A stretch of DNA of 64,000 nucleotides, from NCBI GenBank assembly GCA_019426215.1, contig CM033394.1, positions 47,366,423-47,430,422 of the forward strand. The letters are read 5' to 3'. Positions 23,101 through 44,331 of this stretch are shown one piece after another. Below the pieces are notes generated by a model that ran no database searches, had not been told where the DNA came from, and saw only the letters and a program-made list of their open reading frames with translations. Made by a program: the position numbers and the translations under genes. Positions within the stretch are counted from its first letter, which is position 1, and the number at the start of each line of letters is the position of its first letter. The stretch comes from Buddleja alternifolia (lineage: Eukaryota; Streptophyta; Magnoliopsida; Lamiales; Scrophulariaceae).

Positions 23101-24840
23101 CATGATATTCTTCTAAAGTTATTTCTTCTAAGAATAAGCCATAGTTTGGGTCATACTTGGGGCCTTTACACTTCGGATCTCGGGATGATCTTCACCATTA
23201 TGCACATGTGTGATGGTAGGCACACACATATATATCAATATATACATGTGGGGCAGAAATCATCCGGGACCCCAGTTTTCGAGAGCCACCAAGTATCAAT
23301 CCCATATTTTCAATGTCAAAATTGTGTTTTTGGTCCCATTGAATAAATATGGTTGAGCACTTTGGTGCCAAACTTCACAGCCTTTACACATTTTATCTCA
23401 TTGGGTTTCAACTTATTTCACATTTGGTCCATACTGTTAGATTAAACGCAGTTGGTTATATGAGTATCATGTGATCTTTAGTTCGGTTGATTGATAAAAG
23501 AAACTTACGTGGATCGGTGGATGCCACATGTAGGCTGTAGTTACATGGATCAGTGGATGCCACTTGTAGGCTGTAGTGGTGACAGTTCAACATGAGTTCT
23601 TCTTTGAAACGACTTACAATCTCCCCCTCTTTGAAGTCCTCATTTGCCTTGCACACAAATCTTTCTCTTTGAGTCAGAATCAATAATAGTCATTTGACGC
23701 TCACATGGTCAATTTAGTTGAAAAATTGACATCGTGAACCAAATATGCAATAATGTTTACATTTATGGGGGCTAAATGTGTAGAATTCTAAAGCTCGGGA
23801 CCAAAATTGCACAACCGCATAATCAATAAGAAAACAAATGCAATTTTGCCTATTTCCAACTTTTTAAGTGATATTTTGGAACTCCAAATCTAAATATAAT
23901 CATATTTATCTATACATAATAGATACGCAATATAATCCTAATAAATGAACGATTGAATTGTCCAAGACTTTCGTATGACTTTTCTAAGAATAATTCAGGA
24001 AAAGAAAAGAGGGATTTTAAGGGATAAGTCAAATATATTATCATTATTCATATGATCATGAGCTATCAGAATATTATTCGATGAAAAATGGAAAGTGAAA
24101 TGGGAATAGGAATACTATTGGGATATTATTATTTTTTAATTTACGAATAAGTAAAGAATTATGTATATGTTAGGTGGAGAATATATTGGTGATTGGACAC
24201 AGCTGTTGTGGAGGCATAAAGGGCCTCATGTCCATTCCTGATGATGGCACCATCCAAAGGTTAGTAAAACTTTGGAGTTTGGTTATATATAATTTATGTT
24301 ACAATTATCGATCCTTTTCGGGCCGATTAACCTCTCGTTTAAATTTAAACGTCGTGCTTAAAGTTTTCGATGAAAATATTCACAATTCTTGATCATTTAA
24401 ATAAAAATGCAGTGATTTTATTGAAGACTGGGTGAACATTTGCAAGGCTGCTAAGGCAAAGGTACAAACACAATGCAGCCATTTAGATTTCAACGAACAA
24501 TGCACCCTGCTCGAAAAGGTAAATCGAAACTATTAATATTTAATTTCCAACATAATATTAACACATATATATATAATATATATATATATAAATATACATT
24601 AAAAAGTTTATATACTTTGTATTATTCGTAAATTTTATTCGGGTTCAAAATATATTTGTCTGAAACATACAGGAAGCAGTGAATGTATCACTAGGGAACT
24701 TATTAACCTATCCATTTGTGAGAGAAGCTGTGGTGAAGAAAACCCTAAATTTGAAAGGAGGACACTATGATTTTGTGAAGGGTTCTTTTGAGCTTTGGAA
24801 CTTTGATTTTAATCTCTCCCCTTCTGTGTCACTGTTGTGA
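20157..24840 (+). CDS. Beta-carbonic anhydrase (cytosolic-type form)
   Basis: Eight exons: 20157-20206, 20826-20969, 22436-22484, 22608-22724, 22862-22915, 24174-24259, 24413-24518 and 24673-24840. All introns are GT-AG and the frame is open: 257 aa. The enzyme interconverts CO2 and bicarbonate. Zinc ligands are Cys87 ([11 protein letters not shown]), His147 and Cys150 (GHSCCGG); the Asp89-Arg91 dyad is present. The C-terminus ends LSPSV-type, as in plant beta-CAs. The protein starts [16 protein letters not shown], the point where chloroplast isoforms leave their transit peptide. No transit-peptide exon is visible downstream of the TATA box, so this looks like a cytosolic or plasma-membrane form. 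The frame stays open for three codons upstream to the acceptor at 20147, so splicing to a missed upstream coding exon is possible. A MITE sits in intron 2. Confidence 0.93.
21672..21842. mobile_element. 171-bp MITE in carbonic anhydrase intron 2
   Basis: 8-bp target duplication AATGTCAA at 21664-21671 and 21843-21850. The arms are inverted: gggtcttgggcc near the left end and gggcccaagaccc near the right. hAT-like by target-duplication length. Clear of splice sites. Confidence 0.75.
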
Positions 24841-25454
24841 GGAGAATTAAAAGATGTAAAGATCAATTGTTTGTGCCTAAAATAAGTGTTTTCCTTGGCT
24901 TTTGTTAAGGTTGATTGTGTGGACATTTTGCTGCTTTGATTTACAGTACATTTTGCAAGCATTTTGGCTTGGGTTTGTAAAGGTATTTTTCACCAAAATT
25001 ATGCTAATTGATACTTTTTCGGGTTTTTTCAATTGCTAGAAACTTTCGAAGTTCAAGAAATTATGTACGGAGGTAATTATGTGCATACTTTCAGATTCCG
25101 ACAACTGATAACGACTAGATAGAACTCAACAATGCCTCATCCCATATGCACAAACAAGCAGAATGAGAATAAGAATAAGTCTTTAGTCATGCTGCCAACT
25201 AACGTAACTCTAAAAATTTGCGATTTTAATTTTGCCAATGAAAATGACTATACGCCAATAAAGATCCTCCATGTTCATAAATGATATACCAAAACACATA
25301 TCTCACAACTCATTTATGTAGCATAGCTATCAAGGTAGAAGTACTTTCTACAACCATTTATTCTTTATCACATAATCACATTTTTACTACTATTTACAAG
25401 ATATGCCACAATACTCTCATCACTATTAGCCAAAATATAAGCTAGTATATATGT
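24841..25454. other. Carbonic anhydrase 3' UTR and start of the oxidoreductase duplication unit
   Basis: From about 25110 the sequence matches the 3' flanks of copies B (from about 32440) and C (from about 48865), e.g. aacaatgcctcatccc and acaaacaagcagaatgagaa. This marks the left edge of the duplicated block. No gene lies here. Confidence 0.6.
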
Positions 25455-31530
<6,076 letters not shown>

Positions 31531-31663
31531 TTATGTTTTTTTGAAAAAATTAATTTCGTACTGCTTAATGTATCTGGACATAATTTTATATCAAATACCT
31601 TAATGTACTTATAAGGATGATTTGTGATTGTTGAGGATGTTCTATTGGTAGGGGCTGCATGTT

Positions 31664-31914
31664 TTATTATTATTTTTTTTGGAAATTTTAGGGTAAATTT
31701 TCGCCGGTCATCCAATAGAATAAACCTGTCCATACGCAATAGCCCGCAAACCACGTATGGAAGTAAGCCGCCCTAGGTAACCCATAGGCGACGGGCTCGA
31801 TAAGCGCAGGGCCCCCCAGGGCAGAATGGAGGAGTAAACTCCCCAAACCAAACATCACTTGGGGTTTGAACCTGGGTGGATTCTTATGACCAAAGGCCTT
31901 GTGACCGCTAGGCC
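31664..31914 (-). mobile_element. tRNA-derived SINE upstream of copy A
   Basis: On the minus strand the head contains a box-A-like CTAGCGGTCACAAGG (31897-31911) and a box-B-like GGTTCAAACCC (31862-31872) at tRNA-like spacing. A GC-rich body follows, ending in an A-rich AAAAAAAATAATAATAA tail. It is flanked by imperfect direct repeats tgcatgtt/tgaatgtt (31656-31663, 31915-31922). Copy B lacks it and reads straight through (ggggtgtatgttagatag). Confidence 0.75.
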
Positions 31915-31922
31915 TGAATGTT

Positions 31923-32803
31923 AGATAGCTTGCATATATAAATTCACTTTGGAACTTGGACACGGGCACATGCACGTATATGAAGAAAATAAAATATTAT
32001 TTTTATTTGAAAAAATTACACAAACATTCACTGTTATAATAGGTAATTACACAAACTTATTATTTTAAAACTGAAATTACAAACACCTAACCCGCTATGA
32101 TTAAAAATTACATTTACCTGAGATTAATTTTTGATGACGTCATCATGTGAACTTCCATAAATGCCTCTGTCTAAATGTCATTTAGGAAAAATTACACCGA
32201 CCTCCCCTCTTATTTTTGAAATTACACAAATCTCCCTTATTATAATGCACTTCTTACAATCACCTCCTATGTATTAAAAAATTCTTACAATTAGCCCCAT
32301 ATAGGGGGTGTTGGTAATTTTGAAAAATAAGAGGGATTTTTGGTAATTACACATTATAAGAGGGAGTACGAACGTAACAAAAATATTATTCCAATTTTTT
32401 CTTAATAATTTAAGTAAAGGGCAAAAATGTCATTTAATGACTGGATAGAAATCAACAGTGCCTCATACCATATGCACAAACAAGCAGAATGAGAATAAGA
32501 ATCAGTTTTAAGTCCTGCTGACTCACGTAACTCTAAAAATTCGCAATTTTAATTGTGCCAATAAAAGTGACTATATGCCAATAAAGATCCTCCATGTTAC
32601 TAAAAGAAATTTAGCAAAATCCAGCAATTTCATAAATGATACACCAAAACACATCTCACAACTCATTTATATAGCATAACTGTCAAGGTAGAAGTACTTT
32701 CTACAACCATTTATTCTTTATCACATAATCACACTTTTACTACTATTTGCAAGATATGCCACAATACTCTCATCACTATAAGCCAAAATATAAGCTAGTA
32801 TGT
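31923..32803. other. A-B intergenic spacer
   Basis: Non-coding sequence duplicated between B and C (36300-36539 joined to 38445-38662 and 48778-49234). It includes the parallel empty sites of the solo LTR (tgacgtcatcatg near 32132) and the gypsy element (attacacattataag near 32346). It holds old inverted ctccctt/agaggga repeats. Confidence 0.7.
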
Positions 32804-36167
<3,364 letters not shown>

Positions 36168-36539
36168 TTATGTTTTTTTTTTTTGAAAAAAATAATTTCG
36201 TACTGCTTGAATATTCAATTTATGTATCTGGACATAATTTTATGTCCAATACCTTAATGTACTTGTAAGGATGATTTGTGATTGTAGAGGATGTTCTATT
36301 GGTAGGGGTGTATGTTAGATAGTTTGCATATATAAATTCACTTTGGCTGTTAGACACGTGGCATGTGCACGTATATCAAGAAAATAAAATATTATTTTTA
36401 TTTGAAAAAATTACAACAACAACCATTGCTATAATAGGTAATTAAAAAAACTTAACATTTTATAATTGAAATTACAAATACTTAACCCGCTATAATTAAA
36501 AATTACATTTACCCCCTAAGATCAATTTTTTTATGACGT

Positions 36540-38444
36540 TGGTGGTCCCAAATGGCATACGAAAGGGTCTAGAAGGGGGGGGGGGGTTGAAGAGACCCTG
36601 AAGTCCTTTTTGACTTCAAAAATTTTCGTATTAAAATTTCTTTAGAACGCTTAAGGATAGTAATCGGTTGACTAGTCGCTTACAAGTGTAGGCGCTTGAC
36701 TAGTCGCTTACTCGAAGACTTTTTTGATAAAGTTAACTTAGACTTAGTGATTTCAACTATTACCAAAGTAGGGTAATGTTTCAATCGCTTAATCAGGGTT
36801 AGCACAGCGGAAGATTTAAAAGTCTTCTCTTTGAAAATGTTTTAGCGTTACAAAAGTTTTTCTTTAGTTGCTTTCCTTTTAAATAGTTTTGAACGCTCAG
36901 AGGGCTTAGCGCTTGGCGAAGCGCTTAAGTCTGTTTTAAAAGCTTAGCGTTCACTTTTTGCAAATAGTCACTTAACTGTTTTAAAGCCTTTAAGAGATGT
37001 AATATGCAAATGCAATGTAAATCATTAAAACAGTAAAGTGACACAAGAAATTGTAAGGTTCACTGGGTGGTGTAATCCCAGCTACGTCCTTCTTCTCCTT
37101 TGCACTCGGAGGCAATCCACTAAAATGATCCTCAAAGAATCACACAGAATCTTCTACAAATTAGGGACAAAGGAAGCAATGGATGTGGATGACTTGAGAT
37201 CCTTGGTCACACAGATTTCTTCTACAAGCCACTTCAATCCTCTACTTCTGGAAAGACGATCTCGAGCTCCTTGATCACACAGACTTCAGCTCCAATGAAA
37301 ATCTTCTCCAAGATGGCCTTGAGCTCCTTGATCACATAGACTTCAGCTCCAATAAAGACCTTTCTTCAACAAGCTTCTCTTACTAAAAAATACTGCTTGT
37401 GGAAGTTAACAATCTTTCTCACTCAGATGAAAGGTGTTGAGGGTTTATTGTAACAGGGTTTGTTTGATGTTGGGAAGTTCAAACAACTTGGGATATCTCA
37501 ATAATAGTTTAGGGTTCTTCTTGGAAGATGTTTGAGATATCGGGTGATTGTCTGGAATGTATTTGAGAAGCTTTAAGGATATTGGAGCTTTAAGAAAGAT
37601 CTTCTTCAACAAGCTTCTCTTACACAAAAATACTGCTTGTTGAAAGAATTAACTTTCTTGAATTCCAATTGGCTATGGAGTTTGGAAGCTTTTTCTCTCA
37701 AATTATTTCAGCAAAGTTTTGGCTCTTCGCACATTCCCTCTCTCGTCTCACACTCACGTCTCTCTCTAAAGGTTTTGCTGAAGGGTACTATTTATAGGGT
37801 TTCTTGGGATTTGTCCGTTGGACACAATTGAGCGCAAATAGTCCCTTTTCTGACATTACTTAATTTCTGCTGAGTCCGATTTGACAGGAGCAGACTTGAA
37901 CTCTGAAAAGCTGACAGTCTAGTCAAAAGGTGGCTTGTCCGCAAGTCATACTGTCTTGTCACTTTTAATGCACTTTGAATTTATTTCCCGCTTGGAAATA
38001 AATGACTGTTGCTGATCGGATGACTTAAGGAACTATTTCAAGTGAATCGCTTGAATGGAATGAGCGCTTGGATCAACACTCCCTGGATAGTCCTTTAGCG
38101 TTAGCTAGGTGCTAAGAACATTCTCTTGAACGCTTGATTTATAACTCCTGAAATAGACTCTTAAGCGTTTGACAGACGCTTAAGACAAATCTTCATCTTC
38201 ACTTGACTTCAGACGCTGATCTTCAACTTCATCATTGATAGACTCACTCAGAATTCTATCAGTGACTTGGTATTAAATACTTAGTCTAAAATCTACAAAG
38301 ATAAAGATTACAAGCGTAACAAGCTAATACACTTTCAAACGCTTATACAGATGTTCTATGAAAGTATAAACTTACATTCTTTTGGGGTCTAACATGAAAT
38401 CCTATCTTGTCATCATCAAAACATCTAACATGAAATTCCTAACA
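36540..38444 (-). mobile_element. 1.9-kb solo LTR (Copia SIRE-like)
   Basis: Flanked by a perfect 5-bp duplication GACGT (36535-36539, 38445-38449). On the minus strand it begins TGTTAGGAATTTCATGTTAG, contains TTTGATGATGACAAGA early (a phrase common at the start of large plant Copia/SIRE LTRs), and ends GGGACCACCA. It is unusually long, with internal near-repeats (ttcttcaacaagcttctctta at about 37362 and 37601). No internal coding region remains, so it is best explained by LTR-LTR recombination. The empty site is present in the A-B spacer. Confidence 0.85.
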
Positions 38445-38662
38445 GACGTCATCATGTGAACTTCCAAAAATGCCCCTGTTCAAATGTCATTTAGGAAAAA
38501 TTACACCAACCTCCCCTTTTATTTTTGAAATTACACAAATCTCCCTTATTATAATGCACTTTTTACAATCATCCCCTATGTATTAAAAAATTCTTACAAT
38601 TTAGCCCCATATAGGGGGTGTTGGTAATTTCAAAAACAAGAGGGATTTTTGGTAATTACACA

Positions 38663-39172
38663 TGATGTGCACCAAAAATGTGTAAGGGCATTACGGTAAT
38701 TACACGTATCCCCGGCTAGCTCCGGGGCGCTACCCGTGGGCTAACGCCCGCGGTTAGCATGCTAAGTCAAGCCCAAAAGGGTTGACGACCTGTTGAGAAT
38801 ACTTGAGCTATTTTATTAGTCCAAAAGCCAATAAAGAGGTTAATTATTAAGCCTGATGGACTACTAATAAAATTAAGCCCACGACCCATTGCCCACTACT
38901 AGCTCCCTATAAATACCTTAAAGGAGTTGAGAAAGGCTCATTACCTACTCTCTCCAGAAAAATACGCTGGCTAGAATTAAGAGTAATTCCAATAAAGAAC
39001 CATGAATTGACTTGATCCCACATACATCGAGTACGTAGGCAGCTCGCTACATTCGACTGCAGTCTATACATTAACCAACCCCCAACCTAGTTTTTTGTGC
39101 GTTGGATCGGTTTCACTACCCCACGTGGTCAAACACGTGACATTCAACGACTGACGATTTTTACCATCATCA
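38663..39172 (+). repeat. 5' LTR of the gypsy element
   Basis: 510 bp, TG...CA. Contains a TATAAATA promoter word (about 38909) and the conserved acttgatccca...tacgtaggcagct segment near its end. Confidence 0.9.
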
Positions 39173-39214
39173 GATTGGCGTCGTCTGTGGGAAACAGCGC
39201 TCCAACCACTGAGT

Positions 39215-40938
39215 ATGCAAACTAGGTCACAAGCTTGTACTACCGGAGATAGAATGACCAGCCAACACCAGCCAGCTACTGCCGAGGAACTTTCTAATCC
39301 CGTGCCTGAAGATAGGCCCAACAACCCAGTGGGGGAAGAAAATCCCCCCAATGGTCTGACTGACGACGGAGGTACTGAAGTAGCACCCCCGACCAACGAG
39401 CAAAACGAGCTGCCTGTAATACTAGTGGTGGTTCCACCCCCTGCTTCCAGGGTGTTCGATATCACTCAAGAGGCACTACTTGTTCTAGTTGAAGATGCCT
39501 CTGTGCGAGCAGCTACGAGGGCGGTTCAGCAATACGCCCAGGCACATCCATCGCGGGCACCGCCGGTTCCATCAGTTAGAAGGAGGTAAGATCCCCACAT
39601 AAGAAGCCATCAAGAGGCTCTCCAACCTCAAGAGCAAGGGCTGCAAGATCCACCCCCTCCATCTGTTCGTAGAGGTCTAGAGCCCCGAGAGAAGAGTCGC
39701 CCTCACCGAGGAGCGCCAGGCCAATCCCCTCGCCGAGGTCAGGAGTCCTTGACCAAAGGCGGGATTGGATCGCGGCGATCCAACTCCCCGGTAAATGGAG
39801 CAACAAGAGAATGAGAAGAGAATATTATGGTCTCACCCCCCGAGAGGCCGCCAAGAGGTAGAGATAGAAGGTCAACGCCTCCCTGTTCTCCACGCCAAGG
39901 TCAAATCTCATTGACCCCCGAGGAGGCCTTGCCAAGGTAGGAAGGACGGAGAAGGCGTGCACCTCGCCATTATGGAAGCTCGGAGAATTACGGGCGACAT
40001 GAGGACATACAGTTGGTGCCACTAGTTGTGGCTCCCCCAAAGAGAAGTCCCTTCTACTCAGCAATTTTAACAGAGTCTTTACCCCCAGGGCTTAAAATAT
40101 CCCATCTAAGTGAGTATGAAGGAGATGGAGACCCCCAAGAACGTGTTGACAAGTTCAACGCTAAGGCTGATATGTATGAGGTCAGCGACACGGCCTACTG
40201 TAAGATTTTCCAAACTACCCTCTCTGGAAGGGGGCTTAGTTGGTTTAATAGACTGCCCGCCGATACCATCACCGAATTCGATCAGCTGACTAGGCGATTC
40301 CTCAATCATTTCTCCATGAACAAGAAATACCCCAAGACAGCATCCTTCTTGTTTACAGTGGTTCAAAAGGATGGTGAATCTCGAGGGAGTACGTGCGGCG
40401 TTTCTCCAACGCGGTGTCAGAAGTGCTGCATGTCAATCATGAGTTGTTATCAGGAATTATGCAGAGGAACTTACACAATAGTAGGTTCGAGGAGTCAATT
40501 GCCGGGAAACCCCTATCAACAATGGGAGAGTTATTGGCTAGAGCTGAGAAATACATAAGAATTGAAGAGACTATTGGGCAGCTTAAGACTGAAGGCGGTG
40601 TCAATAAGAGGAAAGTCAGAGACGAAGATAAATTGCCGGAGGCTAAAGAGCCGAAACCTATTCCCCCTTCGGGGTTTGCCAAGTACACTCCCCTTACCCT
40701 CTCAAGGGAGCAAGTCCTAGTTATCGCCGAGCAGCAAGGCATAGTCTCATGGGCCAAGAAGATGAGAGATAGCCCCAGCCGCCTCAGATCCAAGAAGTAC
40801 TGTAGGTTCGATCGGGACAAAGGTCACATGACTGAGGAGTGCCACCATCTGCAAGTGGAAATTGAGAAGCTGATTAAAAGAGGCTACCTACAAGAGGTAG
40901 TTACCCCATCCGAGGTAACTGTTCAGACACCCCAGTGA
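39215..40938 (+). pseudogene. Gypsy gag, broken
   Basis: The N-terminal frame 39215-39589 (MQTRSQ..., low-complexity, Pro/Glu-rich) stops at TAA. The conserved gag domain runs 40013-40390 (LPPGLKISHLSEYEGDGDP...WFNRLPADTI) and continues in another frame from about 40385 (VRRFSNAVSEV) to 40938, so a single-base loss near 40381 breaks it. A degenerate zinc-knuckle region, KYCRFDRDKGHMTEECHHL, is near the end. It cannot make one full gag without recoding. Confidence 0.8.
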
Positions 40939-40987
40939 CAGGGGCAGAGATGGAGGCAAAAACAATCCCCCAACGGCGGACTCAGAG

Positions 40988-41638
40988 ATGGATAATCCCC
41001 CAATGAATGGAATCATAGAGGTGGTCTTGGGGGGCCCAGCAGGAAGGGATTCGGTAAACTCAAGGAAGGCCTCGTTAAGGGTAGCAACAGGGCTGTACGC
41101 ATTAAGCTCCCCCCATGGAGGACAAGTTAATCATATAGAGCCCAACAGTCACACCATTGAGTTCGGGCAGCAAGATTTGGGGGGTGACATCCCCTTGGTA
41201 AATGACGCGTTGGTGATATCAGCAACCATCTCAAATTTTTAGGTGAAGAAAGTATTAGCCGACAGTTGGAGTTCAGCAGACATAATATTCTACAACGCCT
41301 TCACCCAATTGGGGGTAGACAACGCTCAACTTCAAGCAGTCAACAGCCCCCTTACGAAATTCACAGGCGAGACTGTGGAAGCCTTGGGAGAAGTGTCTCT
41401 CCCCATCTCTCTAAGCGCATATCCTGCCCGTTCCACCAAGATGGTCAAGTTCCTAGTGGTCAAAGCCCCCTCCACCTATAATGTCATATTGGGGAGGCCG
41501 AGTTTAAACTTATTTCAAGCGGTCATTTCAACTTACCACATGAAGGTCAAATTTTCTACCCCCGTGGGAGTTGGGGAAGCTGTCAGAGATATCAAGATCG
41601 CAAGGGAATGTTTGAATATTTTCTCCATGGATGATTGA
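40988..41638 (+). pseudogene. Gypsy aspartic protease region
   Basis: Two abutting frames (40988-41242 and 41243-41638) separated by an in-frame stop. The second has the SSADIIFYNAF motif downstream of the active-site position and a flap-like YNVILGRPSLN. The usual DTG/DGG triad is replaced by D-S-W (ADSWSSADI), so catalysis is doubtful. The Copia insertion begins 214 bases later, and no polymerase domain follows on the other side. Confidence 0.75.
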
Positions 41639-41852
41639 ATATTTTTCTAAGTGTTGGATAACACCTTTTTCCATTAAATATGATGAATGTCATTTTCGCG
41701 TGATAACATGCTAGCATAACAGATGGGTAGTATATCACCCCTGGTGATTTAATAATACCCAAAACAAAAGTCTCTCGGAATCACTGCTTCCGACCGAGGT
41801 TATTTCAAAATTCCATTACTTAGTTTATTTTGGCTACTAGATGTGTTACCAT

Positions 41853-44331
41853 TGTTAGGAATCAAGGCTCTCAATGGTGAACTAACAACAGGAAATATAA
41901 GAAAATATGGGAGAACAAAAGCAATAAAGAAGACAAAGAATTTTATGGTGGAAACCCAATCAAGGGAAAAAACCACCTCCAACTAGATCTTTTATTTCAA
42001 CTTTCTCAAAGTGATTCATTGTTTACAAGAGTGAGTTCTAATATTTATAGAGTTACAAGAGTCAAACCTTAATCTAAGTAGGGAAACTAATCCTAACATA
42101 CTAGGGAATATATCCCAAACAATTAGAAAACAATTCCAATCAAATTAGGACTCAAAACATGCCAAAAATCACCCAAAACTCGAAAAACCCGTCAAAAATG
42201 CGTTTATTAAAGCTGCTGTCCGCGACCGTGGCGCCACAGCACCAACCATGCAGGTTGTTGTGGCGCCACGGCGCCAAATGCGCAGAATCCATTTTTTTTC
42301 CTTCAATCTTTTGACTTCTTTCGCGACCCCGGTCAACCCCGACCCTTCTTGGCTCTATTTTGGCTCCTCTTTTTGACCTTATTTTGTTCCGACTCCACAA
42401 AACTCCCATCAATCTCCCACTTGGAGACTGATCAAAATAGCCCAAACCCAAACTTGAACCCAAAAAACTTTTCCACTTCTCCTAAGTGAAAAGACTCGAT
42501 CTAGTTGGAACATCTCCAAACTCACTGGAGATTGATCAAGGCATCTCCATGCCCCATCAATTCATCCAGCTCAAGTGACCTCACTTGATGGACTATCTCT
42601 TCTTTTCCAACGTGTACATTGTTCCCTTTCTCGAACCACTTGCCACTACTCTATTCTTTTTGGTGATCACCCAAGATCCACCACTGAATACCCTGGTGTA
42701 TCCCTCTTGGTCTAACTGACCAACGGATATAAGATTCCTCCTAAGACCCGGAACATGTCCCACCTCACTCAACTTGAGTCTTACTCCATTGGCATCCTCG
42801 ATGTCAACATCACCCTTACCTACTGTGTTCAAGGTTTCGTCTCCTCCTAGACAAACCTTTCCAAACTCACCGAAAACATAGTTGGCCAACATTCTTTCCC
42901 CCGATGTAGAGTGATAGGATGCACCTGAGTCCAAAATCCAAGTACCCCTTGGATCCTCGGTACAACAAACCAAAGCATCACCATGATCCTCCGTCATGGT
43001 ACTCGCGGATCCCTTATCTTGCTTCTTCTTCCTATCTTTCTTCGGCTCCTTGCACTTATTTTGGTAGTGCCCGTATTCCCCGCAATTAAAGCATTCCACT
43101 TCCTTACGTTTTCCCCAATGATTCTTTTGACTGTTTCTTCCTCCGACACTTCAGGCTCCTCCCATAATTTCCCATGATTCTTTCCTACGAATGTCCTCGC
43201 TCAGAATCATATCCCGAATTTCTTGAAGCTTCAGAGTCTTATCCCCGGAAGAACTACTTACCGCAGTCACAATTGCACTCCAACTATCAGGCAAGGATGA
43301 AAGTAGGATCAAAGCTTGGATCTCATCATCGAATGTGATTTCTATCGAACTCAACTGAGTCAAAATCACATTGAATTCGTTGATGTGATCCGTCACAGAT
43401 CCACCTTCACCCATCCTCAAATTAAATAATCTACGCATCAAATATACCTTGTTTGAGGTGGATGGCTTCTCGTACGTATTTGATAGCGCTTCCATCAGAC
43501 CCGCTGTAGTCTTCTCTTTGATGATGTTGAAAGCAACATTCCTCGCCAGCGTCAACCGAATCACACCCAGAGATTGGCGATCTAGCAACGCCCAATCTTC
43601 ATCCGTCATCTTCGCCGGCTTCTTTCCTGTCAACGGTTCGTGTAGTTTTTTCTGATACAAATAATCCTCTATCTGCATCTTCCAAAACCCAAAATCCCTA
43701 CCATTGAACCTATCTATCTTAACTTTTCCCTCATCACCAGCCATAGCTCCCACTCGACAAAAAACTCAAAGCTAATCTAAGCTCTCGTGTTTACCCTCGG
43801 ATCTTGTTCTAAGACGTCTCCTAAAACTCAAAACCTTAGGCTCTTGATACCAGTTGTTAGGAATCAAGGCTCTCAATGGTGAACTAACAACGAAAAATAT
43901 AAGAAATATGGGAGAACAAAAGCAATAAAGAAGACAAAGAATTTTATGGTGGAAACCCAATCAAGGGAAAAAACCACCTCCAACTAGATCTTTTATTTCA
44001 ACTTTCTCAAAGTGATTCATTGTTTACAAGAGTGAGTTCTAATATTTATAGAGTTACAAGAGTCAAATCCTAATCTAAGTAGGGAAACTAATCCTAACCG
44101 GTCAAAACCCGGTCAAAAACGAGTATATTAAAGCTGTTGTCTGCGACCGTGGCGCCACAGCGCCAACCATGCAGGTTGTTGTGGCGCCAAGGCGCCAGAT
44201 GCGCAGAATCCATTTTTTCCCTTCAATCTTTTGACTTCTTTCGCGACCCCGGTCAACCCCTATCCTTCTTGGCTCTATTTTGGCTCCTCTTTTTGACCCT
44301 ATTTTGATCCGACTCCACAAAACTCCCATCA
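41853..44331 (-). mobile_element. Nested 2.5-kb non-autonomous Copia element (gag and protease only)
   Basis: LTRs at 43855-44331 (5') and 41853-42411 (3') on the minus strand, TGATGGGAG...CTAACA, flanked by the 5-bp duplication ACCAT (41848-41852, 44332-44336). Directly after the 5' LTR is ACTGGTATCAAGAGCC, matching the initiator-Met tRNA primer site of Copia elements. A purine tract (aagtgggagat) precedes the 3' LTR. The 5' LTR lacks about 80 bp present in the 3' LTR. The whole interior holds only gag and a protease domain, like the TR-GAG class. Confidence 0.9.
42593..43753 (-). pseudogene. Copia gag-protease
   Basis: The first frame (43151-43753, 200 codons) is a UBN2-type Copia gag: DRFNGRDFGFWKMQIEDYL, then YLMRRLFNLRM and LLSSLPDSW. 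It stops at TGA. A second frame (42593-43099) has the CCHC knuckle CFNCGEYGHYQNKC and the protease active site WILDSGASYHST, then HVPGLRRNLISVGQL of the gag-pre-integrase segment, and ends before integrase. The frame break between knuckle and gag suggests decay. LTRs and primer site remain recognisable. Confidence 0.85.

Noticed and set aside
31862..31911. A genuine tRNA gene
   Set aside because: Box A and B motifs are present, but no cloverleaf with acceptor stem could be drawn, and an A-rich tail and body follow; SINE fits better.
39064..39465. Antisense ORF over the gypsy gag N-terminus
   Set aside because: Low-complexity Ser/Gly shadow of the gag leader.
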